Positions 38,921 to 52,651 of a stretch of DNA of 64,000 bases are shown in pieces. The notes below the pieces were generated by a model. That model made no database searches. It saw nothing but the letters and a program-made list of their open reading frames with translations, and was not told where the DNA came from. Origin of the DNA: Ampelomyces quisqualis. Taxonomy: Eukaryota > Ascomycota > Dothideomycetes > Pleosporales > Phaeosphaeriaceae. Both the position numbers and the translations under genes were made by a program. Location: contig JAGTXZ010000008.1 in NCBI GenBank assembly GCA_018398575.1, forward strand, positions 1,302,001-1,366,000. Direction: 5' to 3'. Each line of letters starts with the position of its first letter. Position 1 is the first letter of the stretch.

Positions 38921-41900
38921 ACCTAGAAACCTGCAAATATACTAGGTAAATGTTAGCTAAAGCTAACCTACACACACAACTGCTCTCTAACTTGCCTTTA
39001 AGAAGAAGGTAGATATACTCTGTGTACAGGAACCTGCAACCTAGGCAGGATCTAGAACCTTAAATTATAACGCATACAAGCTCTTTACTCTAGTAATTAG
39101 CTAGAATAACCCAAACCAAAGGAAGATAGAGCGCCTGCGGGTTCTTATATATGTTTAACAAGGAGCCAGCCTTTAGGCACAAGTTATCTACCCTAGAATT
39201 ACAAGAGATCTCCTCTGGGTTAAAGTTAACAAGTATTTAATACTCAATTTTTACTAGCAGCTACTTAACAACAACATTTTACACTACTTAACTAATCTCT
39301 TTCTACCCTCTAACTGCGTACTAGGCAGGAACCTAAACGCCTAGCACAACCTCTTTAAGCCAGGCACTATCTTAGCCTATAGAAAGGCTAAGATAGCACG
39401 CTAGGCTGCGTAAAATAACATTAACTACATAAAAGAACTAGGACAAGCTACCTACTGTGCTAGGCACGTCCTAGACGTCTCCTTCTTAAACATCTTCTTT
39501 GCTAGTACAATTATAAGAGAAGACCTTTATATAGAATTAGACTACGTTACGCTCCTTACAACACTTCTAGTCTGTAGCTAGGCTCTAGCTAAACAGTACT
39601 ACTACTGCGTTCCCCTTAAAAGCCTAGCAAAGTTTAACAGACTTATAGAGTTAAACTATACAGGCCTAACGCACCTAAGCTAGGCACACTTACACTAAGA
39701 TCTTAAAGACTACATAGCAGCAGCTACCTCTGCTATTACTAGCGCTATTGAAACTGCTAGCAAGCTAGACTAGAGACAAGAGCACTCTGCACTATAGTAG
39801 ACTAAGAAGTGTACCAAAACCTACCTGAAACACATTACCCAACTAGAACTATATTAACTCTCTATAGAGGTAACTAGGGAATTCCTAGCTACTATACATA
39901 AGGCTAAGAAAGTATACTAGTAGAAACGTATTAACAACTGCAAAAGCAACAGAGAGCTATACAAGCTTATAGAGTAGCACAAACTTAACTTTAAACAAAC
40001 AGACACTCTACTTATTATTAACAGTCTTACTCTTACAGAGCCTTAGAAGAAGGCTAAGGCTCTGCGTATTACTATACTTAATAGATTTTTAGCAGATAAT
40101 AACCTTCTAGAGCTACCCCTACAAGACGCTAACTTAGACAACCTACCCCTTCTCTAGGACTACTATATTTTAATAGAAGAGGTAGAGCGCAACACAATTG
40201 GAGTTACAAGTACATTACTAGGTGCAGACTAGATTACTATACAGCTGCTTAAGGTCTGCTAGGACTATATTAAGGACTACATTCAGGCTCTTTTTTAACG
40301 CTGCCTTAAACTTAATTATTTCCCTACAGTATAGAAACTAGCAGAAACAGCAATAATCCTAAAGGTAGGAAAGAAAGACAAGACCTCTCTTAGATTAATT
40401 TGCCTTATTGCTCTCTTGTTAGTCCTAGGCAAGGGCCTAGAGCGTATTATAGCTAAGCGCATAGCATAGACAGCTATAACCTACAGGATCCTTAGCCTAC
40501 AATACAAAGGTGCTATGCCTAAACGCTTTGCAATAGATCTTATTACAGCCTTTACCTATAACGTAAAACACGCATAGGCTACAGGCTAGCACGTTACAAT
40601 AGTTACTATAGATGTACAAGGCGCTTTTAACGCGCTGCTTAAAAACTAACTTCTTAAATGCATGCAGAAACAAGGCTAGCTAGCAGCAACTAGACAACTT
40701 ATTAACTCTTTTCTCTTAGACTACTAGGTGCGCGTTTGGCTTGGTAGAGAGATTACCCCTACCTACCTAGTAGCATGCAAAACCCTGCAAGAATCCCTAC
40801 TTTTACTAGTCTTCTACACGCTATATCTTACTAAGCTACTTAACTAAAACTAATAACTTAGGTTTAGGTACGCTAATAACATATGCATAATCTACGCTAC
40901 ACACTTTCTAGACAAAAACGTAACACTAATTATAAGGGACATTGCTGCTATTAATAAATAGGGTAGAGCTAACAAGGTAGCTTTTGCTCCTAAGAAGCTT
41001 GAAATAATCTACTTTACTAAACAACAGGAGTCTTACGCCCTAAACATAGTAGTTAGAGACCAAGTTATTAAACCTATCTACCTAGCTAGTAATAGGAGCT
41101 AGACAGCTCTACAATAGCTAGGAGTCTGGTTTAATTATAAGCTTACATTTAAAAAGCACGTTGCTATACGCAATACCTCTTCTAGGAAGATTGCGCACTA
41201 CCTTTGCAGTTTAGCAAACATAGTCTATAGCTCTCTAGCTACGTTGCTCTATAAAGCTATTACTACGTGCATTATCCTCTCTCTACTCTACAGAGTAGAA
41301 GCCTGGTATAAAGGCTGCTCTAAGAACCTAAGGATTATATAGGCTGCACAAAAGCCTATAGTTAGTATAAGAATAGGGTAGTATATTACTATAATTAATT
41401 AAACACTTGCCCTTGCAGCTTGCGCTGTATTACTAGCATAGAAAACTACACTAAACGCTATCTTACTTAGAAAGGCAGGGCTACTATTAGCTACTATTGC
41501 GCTAGAGGAGGCAAAGCTACGCTTTGCGCTACACCTGCAAACAATAGACAACTGCTACCTACTAACTAATAGGATTAAGATCCTACTAATTAGAAGAGGC
41601 AGGGAAGCTAGGGGATACTAGCAGCCCTAGTCTAAGGTCTAGAGACTTAGATAGTTGCTGCTAACAATCTTACAACCTACTCTAACAGCACTACACTACT
41701 TAAGAGACTGCTAAAGCAACCTAACTAGAGAGCTAACTAAGGCTAAAGCTGCTAAGCAGTTTAACAAGTAGTAGAGTAGGCTTCTCTATACATTGCTAAC
41801 TATGTTCTTAGACAGCTCTAAACAACAAATCTAAGGCAAACAAGTAGTTACTTACAGCTACGCTATTTACTAGGCCTAGACGCTACTTGCGTTTAGTAGT

Positions 41901-43019
41901 AGGACTCTTAACTTGCAATTATACGTGTTTGATGCTAAGGTAGTAGGCACCCTTTAAGGACTATAGCATGCTATAAGGCTCTTTCTACTAGGCTACAGGG
42001 ATTTATAGATATGCATTAACAGCACTTTAGTTATTTAGTGCATAAGAGGAAACGCTCTACTCTTCTCTTAATAGGCTTTCTTACAAATCTATAATGTAAT
42101 AAGGATTTATAGCGTACAAATACGCTAGTTCCTAGGGCACACAGGTATAGCAGGAAACAAACTAGCTAACTAGCTTGCTAACGCTAAAGCGCGCGCCCTA
42201 AGCCTGCCTAGAGGGCTGGCCTGTAAACTAACAGTATTAGGTATACGCTCTATTGCAAAAACTCTACTATAATCTGCTATAAGCAGATAGTAGGCTGCAA
42301 AGAAGGCCAAACTATCTAGCTAGTACAACTAGTAGAACCTCTTATACAACTCTTTAAGGCTGCTAACAGAACTAGATCTGCTACGCCCTACGCTTGCTTA
42401 ACTGCTATTAATATAGTTAAGGTATAGCAACTTTGCATAGTATTACAAAAAGTTTAACTATAATAACGCTACTCTTTACTGCTTATGTAAGAGACTAAAG
42501 ACCCCTAAACATATTATACACTGCTGTAAGACGCAATTAACGTTTAACAAATAGCTACTCTACTCTCTAACCCTACTATCCTCTGCTACAGAAGGACTCT
42601 ACTATCTAGCTAACGTGCTTAGCTAGCCTTGCAACTTTAAAGCCCTTATTTAACTTACAAAATACTACACTACAATTTGCTCCTAATAAAAGTCTTAGCA
42701 TTTAAAAACACAGAAATAGGCAGCTTCTGCTGCCTATAATACTGTAAAATTACACTTGCTACCCCTTATTTGCTTTGCACCCTACTACTACTACTCTTTT
42801 CTTTATTACAGGCTGGCACCTACTATCTAGGCAACAGCCCTAGATTATATTAGCCTTATAGGCCTTAGAATGTACTATAGAGTCTCTTTAACTAGCGGAA
42901 GAACGCTATTAGATTACACATAACCCTAGACTAGGCTCTCTCTAGTAGTAATCTACTACTATAAATCTAGAGCAGGGCCTGCCTACATACCCTTTAGAAG
43001 GTTTTTAAAAGAGCGTTAA
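38880..43019 (+). pseudogene. LINE ORF2: endonuclease, reverse transcriptase, RNase H
   Basis: The endonuclease begins near 39000 (KKVDILCVQEP, then TLNYNAYKLF). RT starts near 40340 (LKVGKKDKTSLRLI for the usual PKPGK block); IALLLVLGKGLERIIAKRIA follows, and the active site YADD reads YANN at 40869-40880. RNase H is near 41920-42250 (first Asp at 41931, FLGHTGIAGNKLA). The C-terminal Cys/His motif YCLCKRLKTPKHIIHCC is near 42475-42530. The frame reaches a stop at 43017-43019. TAG/TAA interruptions make it inactive. Confidence 0.85.
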
Positions 43020-43059
43020 ACCAAATCAATTAATTAATTATTAAACTATATACATAAGC

Positions 43060-43610
43060 TAGTAGACTTAAATGTCTAACTAGCTCTTACGCAGCAACTA
43101 CACAAGTACTTAGACTTATCTTTAATAGAAGCTATGTTAATAGCGCAGTTAGTGTAGCTTAGGATTAAGCTCTTAATATAGGCATTATAGATCTTATACT
43201 TCTTAGCTTTAGAGTTGTCTTTAAGGCTAAAGTAATTACTTAGCGTAGAGAGCAACTTGTTAATGTGTAGAAGCCTATTAGTCTTAATAACTAAGCTTAC
43301 CTACTTAGCTCTTAAATAAGGGCTAACAGTAAGTAGTAATAGATAAGGCCTAAAGGTTTTCTCTATAGACTTAAGAGCAATAAAGACTAACTAGAGCTTA
43401 GTAATAAGAAGGCAGCTTAGCTTCCTATTCTTGTTTAATTTAACTAGCGCAAATGTTAGTAGGCATTTAGCTTAACTTATTAATAAACTAGCACTTACTC
43501 TAGTTAATTACATTACTATAGCTAGAATAGTTAACTAGGTACCTGTAAACTAGAAAGTAAGTATCTCTATTAGGCTTAGGAACAAGCTTATTCTTTATTA
43601 TAGCTTAAAG
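43060..43610 (-). pseudogene. Antisense conserved ORF, copy A2
   Basis: Counterpart of 15740-16295, to the right of the LINE. It gives nearly the same protein (FALVKLNKNRKLS, KTFRPYLLLLTVS, HINKLLSTLSNYFSLK) with about five TAG/TAA. That this frame stays open in both copies supports a real antisense gene in the A family. Function unknown. Confidence 0.4.
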
Positions 43611-44395
43611 ATAAATATAAGGTGCAACTAAGAAGCTAAGAAAGTATTAAGCACGTATATTAGGAAAACTCTAATTAACTAAATGCAAAGCGTTAACTAA
43701 GTAACTATTAGCAATAGCTAAGCTAGAAACTTAGAGCTCTAAAGTAAGAATGCGTTAGATTACAAGAGAAGGTAGTTAAGTAAGTAAAGGAGTAGAGTAT
43801 ACGCTAGAGCAAAGTAGTATAGCTACGTATAGATAAGTTGCCTTAAAAGTAAATAGAGGTAGTAAAGTAGAAGAGTAATAAGCAGACAATGCAAACTAAG
43901 CTAGAGCTAGTTAGAACGCTTATTAACAAAGTAGAGAAGTTAAGTAGCTAATTATAGTACAGTAGTAGTAAAGTTATATATTAGGTAGGTTAAGAGAGAG
44001 AGAGGTATAGAGTAAGCAGCTAAAAGAGAGTAGGGCTAAAAGGTAAGGTAAAGTTAGCTAACGTAAGATTTGTTATAATAGAAGTAGTCTAAAGTGTTTG
44101 TAGTTGTAACGTAAGTCTACTTAAGTAACACTTCTATAACACTAAGTAAAGTTAAAATAATATAGGCTAATAGCACTTTAGCGTTTAGGTAAGAGAGTTA
44201 GATAGTAATATAAGAAGATAAGAAAAGATTATAAATAGGCACTACTCCTTTACTAAAAGCCTGTTAGTTACTACTTTAGCATTACAAAAAGTTTAGAGTT
44301 ATTTTTCCTTAGAAGTTAGTCCTTTTATTTAAGTATTTTAGTTTTGCAGTTAGTATAAAAGAGAAGAGGCTTCTTTCTATAGATTAGAGGAGAGA

Positions 44396-44581
44396 TGTAG
44401 TAAAGTAATATAGAAAGTAAGTCTAAAGAACGCTTAAGGTATAGCTAAGGGTATAGATAAGATACAATAGCTAAAGAGCTATTAGAGAACAGAACAACTA
44501 ACAACACACACACCTAATAATAATATATTTAATTCTATATCAAATCTAATAGGCCTTAGAGGTAAATAACGCTCTACTATA
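44396..44581 (+). repeat. 3' LTR of copy A2
   Basis: 186 bp, partner of 19011-19196. The purine run GAGGAGAGA just before it is the likely polypurine tract. Confidence 0.9.
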
Positions 44582-45310
44582 GTAGTTACAGCCTTCTATA
44601 TATAGAGCGCGTTATATACCTACTAACGCGTACTCTATAGAATATTAAGCCTAGTAGCTGCGTCTAGGCTAGTCTTCTTTTAAGAGAGTATAATTTAACT
44701 ATACTATATTTAATTAAAAAGCCTATATAACTAAATAAGAAGAACTAGCTTAGTTAGCCTACGCTATAAGAGTATAAAGATATAAGTAGCTAGCTATAGT
44801 ATATAGTTCTACTTATACTATAGTACTTAATAGTCTTTAACTATTAAATCTAGTAACACTAGTAATATAGGTAATATAGGTAATATAAGTAACTTACTAT
44901 TAGGTTACTATTAGGTTGCTAGTAACTAGAAGTAAGTAGAGTAACTTTAGCAAATTATCTAGTAGATAGTATTACTATTAGGTAGCTGCAGGTTGCTGCA
45001 ACTAGGCTAACTAGACAAATCTTAATTTTTCCTAATGTTATACCTAAAGTGTTAAAATTAAAAAAAAAATAGTAAATTAATAATCTAATAGAAGCTATAC
45101 AGAAATATTAGTTTATATAGTCTAGTAAATAAAAAGTATAAATAAGAAATAATATCTTTATACTTGTTATGCAGAAAATCTAAAAGGATTTAAGACTTAA
45201 AAATTAGATAAGATTATAGTAGTAGTATAGACAGTTACTTTACAAAAATTATAAGTTGTATAGAGCTGCTACGCGAGAGTTAGACATAGGCTGTTAATAA
45301 GTAGATGTGT
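44582..45310. other. Unidentified degenerate element D, right part
   Basis: Continues the sequence interrupted by A2. It holds short tandem repeats at about 44865-44925 (GGTAATATA units, then ATTAGGTTACT-like units), a poly(A) run at 45059-45069 and no frame I can interpret. Composition changes to normal at about 45310. Possibly the end of a DNA transposon; no proof. Confidence 0.4.
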
Positions 45311-46190
45311 TACATAACCCAAAGTAGGCCTGATAGCTTCTAGTTACGTGATCTCACGTGACTGTTGTTTTGGGCAATAGTAAACACCTATCCGTATCGG
45401 GAAGCTTATCCGTATCTGGTTATCTGTATCCGGAATGCTTGCCATCCAGCGCCACGCCTTATCGGCCTGCTACAACTACATAGAACAGTGTTATACAGTA
45501 ATAGGAATAGTCAGTCGTCACGATATCGCGTCGTGTCCAGTCGTGCTAGAAAAGTTCGAGCAAGCTCAAATATAATTTCAAGCATCTTTGCTATGTTTAC
45601 AACGAAGGGTCCTATCATACTGCAGCAGTGCAGCATCTATAAGCGCGCAATAACAAATACACAGGAAGTGGATAACATACCTTGTACAGAACTTACGGCA
45701 AGGCCCATCCATGATGCATGCGGTAGACCGGCCGCCAAGGCTGGTCGCACAGAATGCAGCACAGATCAGTGCTTACTATTGAATTCCCACCACAAGCAGC
45801 TGCAATGGGCACCAACTGTGTGTTGCTGTGATTCTCCGAGATTGTTTTAGTAGCTCGATTTTCGGGTGCAGTTGCACATGTGACACGAGCGGAACGATTC
45901 ATCGCACAGTGATTGCACTACAGACGTTGAGGCACAAGCAGGGAACCGTCCCTTGCGAGGTGGTCACTGGTGGTTGAAGACACGGTCGAAGGTTTCGAAA
46001 ACGAACATGTAGGCCGGAATTCAGGGTCGTGGACGTGCCACTACTAGGTTATGACAGAGGAATCCGCATGAATTGTACATGGATACGGATGCATGGTAGT
46101 CAGGGCTCGGCAGACAGACTGGTGTATCAGGGCGGAGGCGAGCATGTAGCTCGGCTGTCCCAGAACTCAGGTTCCGTCGTCCTCGCTTAA
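45311..46190. other. Island of normal base composition between two mutated repeats
   Basis: TCA, CCA, TGA and TGG are frequent here, unlike on both sides. Near 45343-45360 lies an interrupted palindrome ACGTGA-TC-TCACGT containing the E-box CACGTG. At 45388-45430 three imperfect copies of TATCCGTATC occur in a row. A 161-codon frame (45365-45850, +) is open but has no recognisable domain or protein-like pattern, so I do not call it a gene. The right edge carries one arm of the 41-bp inverted repeat, and weaker inverted similarity to 61727-61950 extends further in. Confidence 0.5.
46150..46190 (+). repeat. Left arm of 41-bp inverted repeat flanking block E
   Basis: Starts CTCGGCTGTCC and ends CCTCGCTTAA. 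Reverse complement of 61686-61726 with 39 of 41 matches; both differences are transitions. The inner edge on both sides is TTAA, and mutated DNA begins within a few bases of the left arm. Confidence 0.9.
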
Positions 46191-49100
46191 CCCCTAGTGC
46201 GCAGCCTGCTAAGCCTACAATCTTAATAGTCTAGAACACCTGCACAACATAATTTACTAACCCTGTTATTAATTCTAAGATTTATCCTAGACGCATCTAG
46301 CATAAAGATGGATTTTTTTAAGATGTAACTTAGTAGTAGTACGTACTAATAGAAGGAAGCAAAACAGATAAAATAAGTATAACTAGAATTAACTTAGAAC
46401 AATCTCTACTACTGTCTGTACAGCTAGCTAACTTTTGCTAGTTAGTTAAAAATAGCACTCTAACAACACTAGTAGCTTAAGTTAAGGTAGTATTTTCTCT
46501 AAGTTGCAACTTAGTTCTAACTTAATATAATACTTAGCAGCTATTAAACTCTTAGTAGCAGCACTTTGTCTACTTCTCTTTACGCGTAAATATAAATTTA
46601 AATAAGGCTAAACATAGAGCCTATTAGAGACAAATCTAGCCTTGTGTGTTAGAGTAGTTATAATCTAACTATCTAATTAGTGTATATACACCTCTAACTG
46701 TCTAGGAAATATACTTAGATATATTAAGACACTTAATTTAAGCCTTTTTTATTATTCTTAGTAGTAGTGTTAGAAAACTAGAGTAAAGTATATCCTTAGG
46801 TTTTCTAGCTAGTAGTAGTGCGTTTTAACTAAAACTAAACTTAGTTAAAACTGCGTTTAGATTTGCATTTAAGCTAGTTTTATTTAGGTTTTAACTTAGT
46901 AGTAACTTTAAGATACTACTATAACGCTCTAATATTAACATGCCTCTGCCCTTTTATCTAGTAGTTAATAGAAACTTCTTCTAGACTATTTCTTAACAGA
47001 ATTTATTAGGATATATCTTACTTACAATACTAAGACCTTTTCTGTCTACTCTTACCTGTGCTTATAGCTAGAATCTATCTTAGAGTAAGCAGAGTTACGC
47101 AATTCTTAGACTAAGTTACGCCATCTTAGCTATTTAAGCTGCTTTTACTACTATTTCTAGTTAGTTTTTGTCTCTAGAATAGTTTTAGTCTTAGTCTACT
47201 TTAAGTTTACATAATACACTATATTATAGAGCTAAGCGTCCTTGTACTGTATATATGTCTCTACTACCTCTAGACCTAGGCCTATAAGAGACAAGAACTA
47301 GCTTAGTTTAGTTTAGTATTACTTTTCTAAATGTTGCTTAAGGCACGCAAAAAGTATTAAGCAGAGAGTAGTAGAATAAGTAGGCGTTTAATGCTATATT
47401 AGATAAGTACCTTTAACTACACTTACTAGTTCTTATGTAAAGTAATCTTAAGAACTTTCTAGAACTAATCTTACTTAAGCTAAGTGTACGTTGCCTATGC
47501 CTTATATAGATAAATATCTAACTAGAAACAGTTTATATATAGTCTAGTATTAGATTACAACACTAATACAGATAATAGCTTAAGTAATAATAATTCTAAT
47601 AAAGATAACCTAATACTACGCATACTAGAAACACTTTAAGTTCTATTCTAACAGAAATATATAGTATGCTAAGAGACTAATACAGACTATATAGACTTCT
47701 AGATAGAACTAAAAGAATTCTTAGACGTTTTTACTTATAGTAACGTATATTATTTACTCTACTACTGTACCTATATATCTACAAACGTTAACAAATAGAA
47801 CTGTGTACTTAATAGACACTCTACACGCAAAGAAGACTAGTAATGCCCTTAGATTACTCTTAGTTAGTTTAAGATATTATATCTGTTCTTAGTTTTAGCT
47901 AACCTGCTAGGAAATACAATACTGCAAAAGGCAAAAATAGAAAACTATAGATCTAACTAAAGAACTAACCTAAGTTACTTTTCTAAATAATTTACTTTAT
48001 TACAGGTATAAATACAAGTATGCTAGCGTAAAAGTTTGCTAGTTCCTAAGCCCTTAAATAAGAGATTTATTTTACACTTATTATAGTCTGTTAGTTTAGA
48101 AGATTATACAAGACGTCTAGTGCTACAATAATAAAGTTAACTTACAGGCAGCAGCTTACAGGTAGGATACCTATCCTAGAACTTAACTTAGTCTCCTTCT
48201 GTGCATCTAACTATAAGATTAGTCTGTTTTTGTTTAAGATTAAACTATACCAAAAGGGCTAAGCCTATGGTAAAGATTATAATACTACTACCTGTTATCT
48301 AGTTCTTGTACAACGCAACAATAGCTATATAAGACATTTAATTTTCTTACTCTATTATAACTTAGTTTACTACTAGTAAGTTACAAACAAATAGAAACTT
48401 AAATTTAACTAAGTTACACTTAAACTTAAACTTAAATGCAACTGCATATGTTTTTAAATATAACCTAGTGTTAACTAAGTTTAAACTAAGATAATACTGT
48501 ATTATTATTATGTTCTAATACTATTGCAACTTAAATATAACTTAAAGGTAATAGCTTTGTAACTTAAATGCAACTACAGTATAATTAAGATTAGACTAAG
48601 TTAAATCTTGTGCTAATTCTTTCTTAGATACTAACACAGGTTAAGGCCTAGTATATATGCTGCAAGTATTGTACTAGGCCTAACGTCTAGGTTAGCTAGC
48701 ACAGGCAGAAGTAGATTAATCTTAAATTTTTTCCTAAAATACTATTCTTAAAAAAGCGCTTTAATACTAACTAGAAATCTGCGTTTAACACTAAATGTGC
48801 TATTGTAGATTAAAACACAGCTACTTGTTTACACTATTATACGTATAGTTTAGTTCTTTCCTAGATACTTCTTACACATTAGAGGTCTTAATTACATTTA
48901 GAGGTAATAATAACTAATGCAATTCCCTTAACGCTATTCTAATATTAGCAAGTGCTCTAATTATTTTTACGTATTTATCTTTGTTGCAATTTAGAGTTAT
49001 CTGTATATAGTTTTAGTATTTTACAACAGATATAACTACCCTCTACCTTTGCCTACAAAGTGTCTAAAACAGATCTTATATAACTTTGCTACAATTATAC

Positions 49101-52100
49101 AAGACATTTAGGACCCTAGGTTATTAATAAGTATAGAATTAGAATAGTCTTTGTCTATTCTCTACTAACTTATTATAAGTAACCTTCTTGCAGAATCCTT
49201 AACTTTGCAGCTATCTTAATAGAAATAGACTTAAATTAATTAGAGAGTTGCATCTGTTGTTAAACAACTATTGCAGGATATAGTTAATTATCTGTAAGAA
49301 GCGCTTGCATACGTATCTAGCTAGTACTTATATTAATAGAGTTAAAATAAAGTATAAGCTTAAGCGTTATTGCCCTAATCTTGTGCGTTGTTTTAGTCTT
49401 GTCCTAATTGTTAGCTGTGCTAACTACCTTAGTATATCAAATACTTTTATTATAACAAGCTACATCTTCTAGTAATACTGTTTTTTTGTTATTAACTAAG
49501 ACTGTTCTAGGTTAATCTAGCCTCTTAGCTTGTTATTAATATAAGCTTTTAACGCGTTTACTAAAGCTCTATCTAAAAGGTTACGTTTACTACGTATTTC
49601 TATAGTCTAAATAAACGTATATTCTTAGAGTATCTTAGTTGTATCTTAACCTGTTTTGTAGTTTACACGTTTGCACGCGCTTTTGTTAATTAAGACACTA
49701 CTAAAATATACTAAGAGTTATTTACCTACCTCTTCTAAGTTATAGAGAAGAATAATCTTAGACTACAATAGAAGTATCTCTATAACTCTAGGATAACAGT
49801 TGTTACGTTAGATATGTGCAAAAAACAGCTTGCAGGTATATTACAAGTCTAGAATTATCTCTATATATTTACATAAAGAGTAGGTTTAAAGAAGTATCTA
49901 AGTGTCTTTAAAGACAAGCAGTACTATCTCTAGCAGTAGTAAGTTTCTAACGTAGTTATATTCTATTGTATACACTTTATATAGAGTATTATAGAAACAA
50001 CTTAGAATTATTTGTAGGACTAGAACAGGCTAAATTAGCTATTAGAGTCTATAACAACGTATTGTACACAGGATAAGTTTAATAGCTACATTAAAGTAAT
50101 TATAGTTATATATAGCCTAGTCTTAGACTAATCTATACTTATAACTACAGATCTGTTTCTATTAAGCAAGGTTGCTACATAAACTAAAAACAAAAGAAGT
50201 CTATATACTTCTAGACTTTGCCTAGCTATGTCTAAAATAGATCTAAAAATATAGCTTAGCTGTTAGAGGCAGGATACAAACGTAGGAGAACAAAACAACT
50301 TTTGCTCTAACGCTTAGAAGAAGAACATATTGCTTCTAGAAGCTATTAAGGCGTATGTAGGTTAGTACTTAGGTTAACTATACAGAACTAAACTAAAACA
50401 GGTCTAAGATACTTAACTGTAGAGACAGGGATACCTTTTAGGCATATAATAATTATAGAGTTATATTACAGCATAGCTAAACGTCTATAAGTAATTAACT
50501 CTTACACTATTAGGTTATAACTAGTACGTTCTAAGACTATTCTTAGTTTACTATTAAGCTTATAACACAGCTAAGAGGAGAAAACAATAGGTAGAACAAG
50601 AGAGGCAGGAGACTAAGATTAGTCTTAGTCTCTTCTTAGATAATAAAGAGATAGCCTAACCTAGCTGTAGGCGCAGAGGCACTACCTAAGCTTTGTTTCT
50701 TGTAGTTTTATTAAGTAGGGCAATTTGGTCTTTGCCTAGTGTTTTCTAGAAACAGTCTTAGACTGCTTCTTACAGTTAATTAAGGAGTACAGTTACTTTA
50801 CGTAGTTAAAGCAGGCAGAAGCGTAAGTAGAAAGCAGCTAAGACTGTATTATACTATACTAATCTACTCTTATAGCACTATATTACACGCAAACATTAAT
50901 ATTAAAAAAGTAGACGTATACTTTTGCAGTTAAGGCATAGAGTAAACCTAGATGCATTCTATATTACGTATAATAATACTAATAAGTATAGTTCTTTTTT
51001 ACTACCTTCTACTCTAGGACTGCAAACTTTACATAATATATTATAGTCTCTACATTAATAAGTATCTAAGAATACTTTTAACTAGGTAGTACATCTAGTT
51101 GCTAATATAGCAGCCTCTCTTCTTATAGCAGAAGCACTAGAGTTACGCGCCTAAGCAGCCTAATTAAGGCGTAAGGAAGTAGAGATTGCAGAGAAGGCTT
51201 TTAGACTAGTCTAGCAGTTATCTACTACATTATTTAATGTAAATAGTTACTTAGGAGGGTCTAGTATATAACCTAGATCTATCTTAGTTAGATATTATGC
51301 TATACCTAGTAAGTACAGGCTAACTTTAGTAGCTTAGCATAAAATATAATTAAATTACCTCTTACTTACTTAAAACTAAACCTCCTTTTTTTTATAATAT
51401 AACCTAAACTCTACTTTAACTTTAGATACAACTGCAACAGATCTACGCTTACTATGTCCTCCTATTATATTATTAAACTTAACAACTCTATACGTTTTTG
51501 TAGTATAATCTTAGATTATTCTATACTAACTATAGAAGACTAGCTATATAAGGTATAAGCAAGCTGCTATACAACCTAAGGGCTTTCTGTTTCTACACTA
51601 GGTTTGCTTTAGTTTTAACCTAGAGTGTTCTAGAGTAATATATTATAGGATCCTATAAGTAGAGTATATTAGAGTGTAAAGGGGCAGCTGCACTGCAACG
51701 TTAATATTAATATCTATAAGCCTAGTTAACGCCCTAAGTTATGCTCTATATTTATATGCTACTTAGATCTAACTTAGACTATTCTATATACTAATAGTTT
51801 TCTCTAGGCTTTTTTCTTATCTAATAGTGCTTGTGTTTGCTATATGCAAAAGCAACACGTACGTTATTCTATAGTAGCAACCTAGTTAATTCTAAGTAGC
51901 CTAGGGCATAGTACTTAGGAAACAGATCTAGAGTTAAACTAGTTTAATACAGACGCTATAACTTAACATTAAGTACTGCCTTAAAGTACTAGAAGACTCT
52001 AAGTTTAATTCTTACAGAGTATTAGGCCTGCGTTATAGACGTTAATAACGCTATCTATAAAGAGTACTACAATCTTAGTTACCTGCCTCTAGTTATATTT

Positions 52101-52651
52101 CTATACAACTAGTCTATTTACGTGTCTATAGAGGCACTATCCTAAGACCTATCTAAGTTAAGACCTCTTACTAAAATAGAACTATACAATACAAATAGTA
52201 GTAGAGAAGAGTATAGGTTAAATAAGACTTAGATATAGTTCTAGATTATAAGTAACTTAGTTAATTACAGCAGGTCTTCTAAAATAGAGTATAACAGTAG
52301 TAACGCTAATAATAATAACGCTAGTAGTAGTAGTGCAGATTTAGGAGCATACTAAGACAAGTCTTAAGCAGACGCCTAGGGTACAATAGATAACAAATAG
52401 GAGGATATTAATAATATTATAGTAACGCTTTAAGTTAAGTCTAAGATTATTCTGTTGCGCTAACATTATAGACTTCTCTAGTTTATAGCTACCTAGACAA
52501 GCTAATAGAGGATGCAACTGTAAGAATATTAGACTTATCTAAGTTTGTTTCTAGTACTAACATAAGTGTATAGAAGTGCGTACAGAAACTCCCTACTATT
52601 ATGCCTATAGAGACAGAGGTCTGTGTAGGAAGTGCGTTAGCTACAGTAGGC

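Larger units (their letters stand above)
37037..43041 (+). mobile_element. Non-LTR retrotransposon (LINE) nested in the accessory region of A2
   Basis: About 6,005 bp with no LTRs, a 13-bp target duplication, two overlapping ORFs and a short TAAT/ATTA repeat tail instead of a long poly(A). ORF2 carries endonuclease, RT, RNase H and a C-terminal Cys/His motif, as in the Tad/I-like LINEs of fungi; the clade is inferred from domain order only. It is moderately mutated, less than A or E. Confidence 0.9.
19011..44581 (+). mobile_element. Ty3/Gypsy-type LTR retrotransposon, family A, copy 2 (complete, with two nested insertions)
   Basis: Bounded by 186-bp LTRs at 19011-19196 and 44396-44581, flanked on both sides by GTAG (likely 4-bp target duplication, weak because the site is a GTAG repeat). 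Without the nested B element and the LINE it is about 12.4 kb, long for a Gypsy element. The excess is the roughly 3.6-kb accessory region between pol and the 3' LTR. Order on the plus strand: LTR, gag, protease, RT, RNase H, integrase, coiled-coil ORF, antisense ORFs, LTR. All genes are interrupted by TAG/TAA. Confidence 0.92.

Noticed and set aside
45365..45850. 161-codon open frame in the normal-composition island
   Set aside because: No domain, no protein-like pattern, and an overlapping frame on the other strand is open too. With normal GC such lengths occur by chance.
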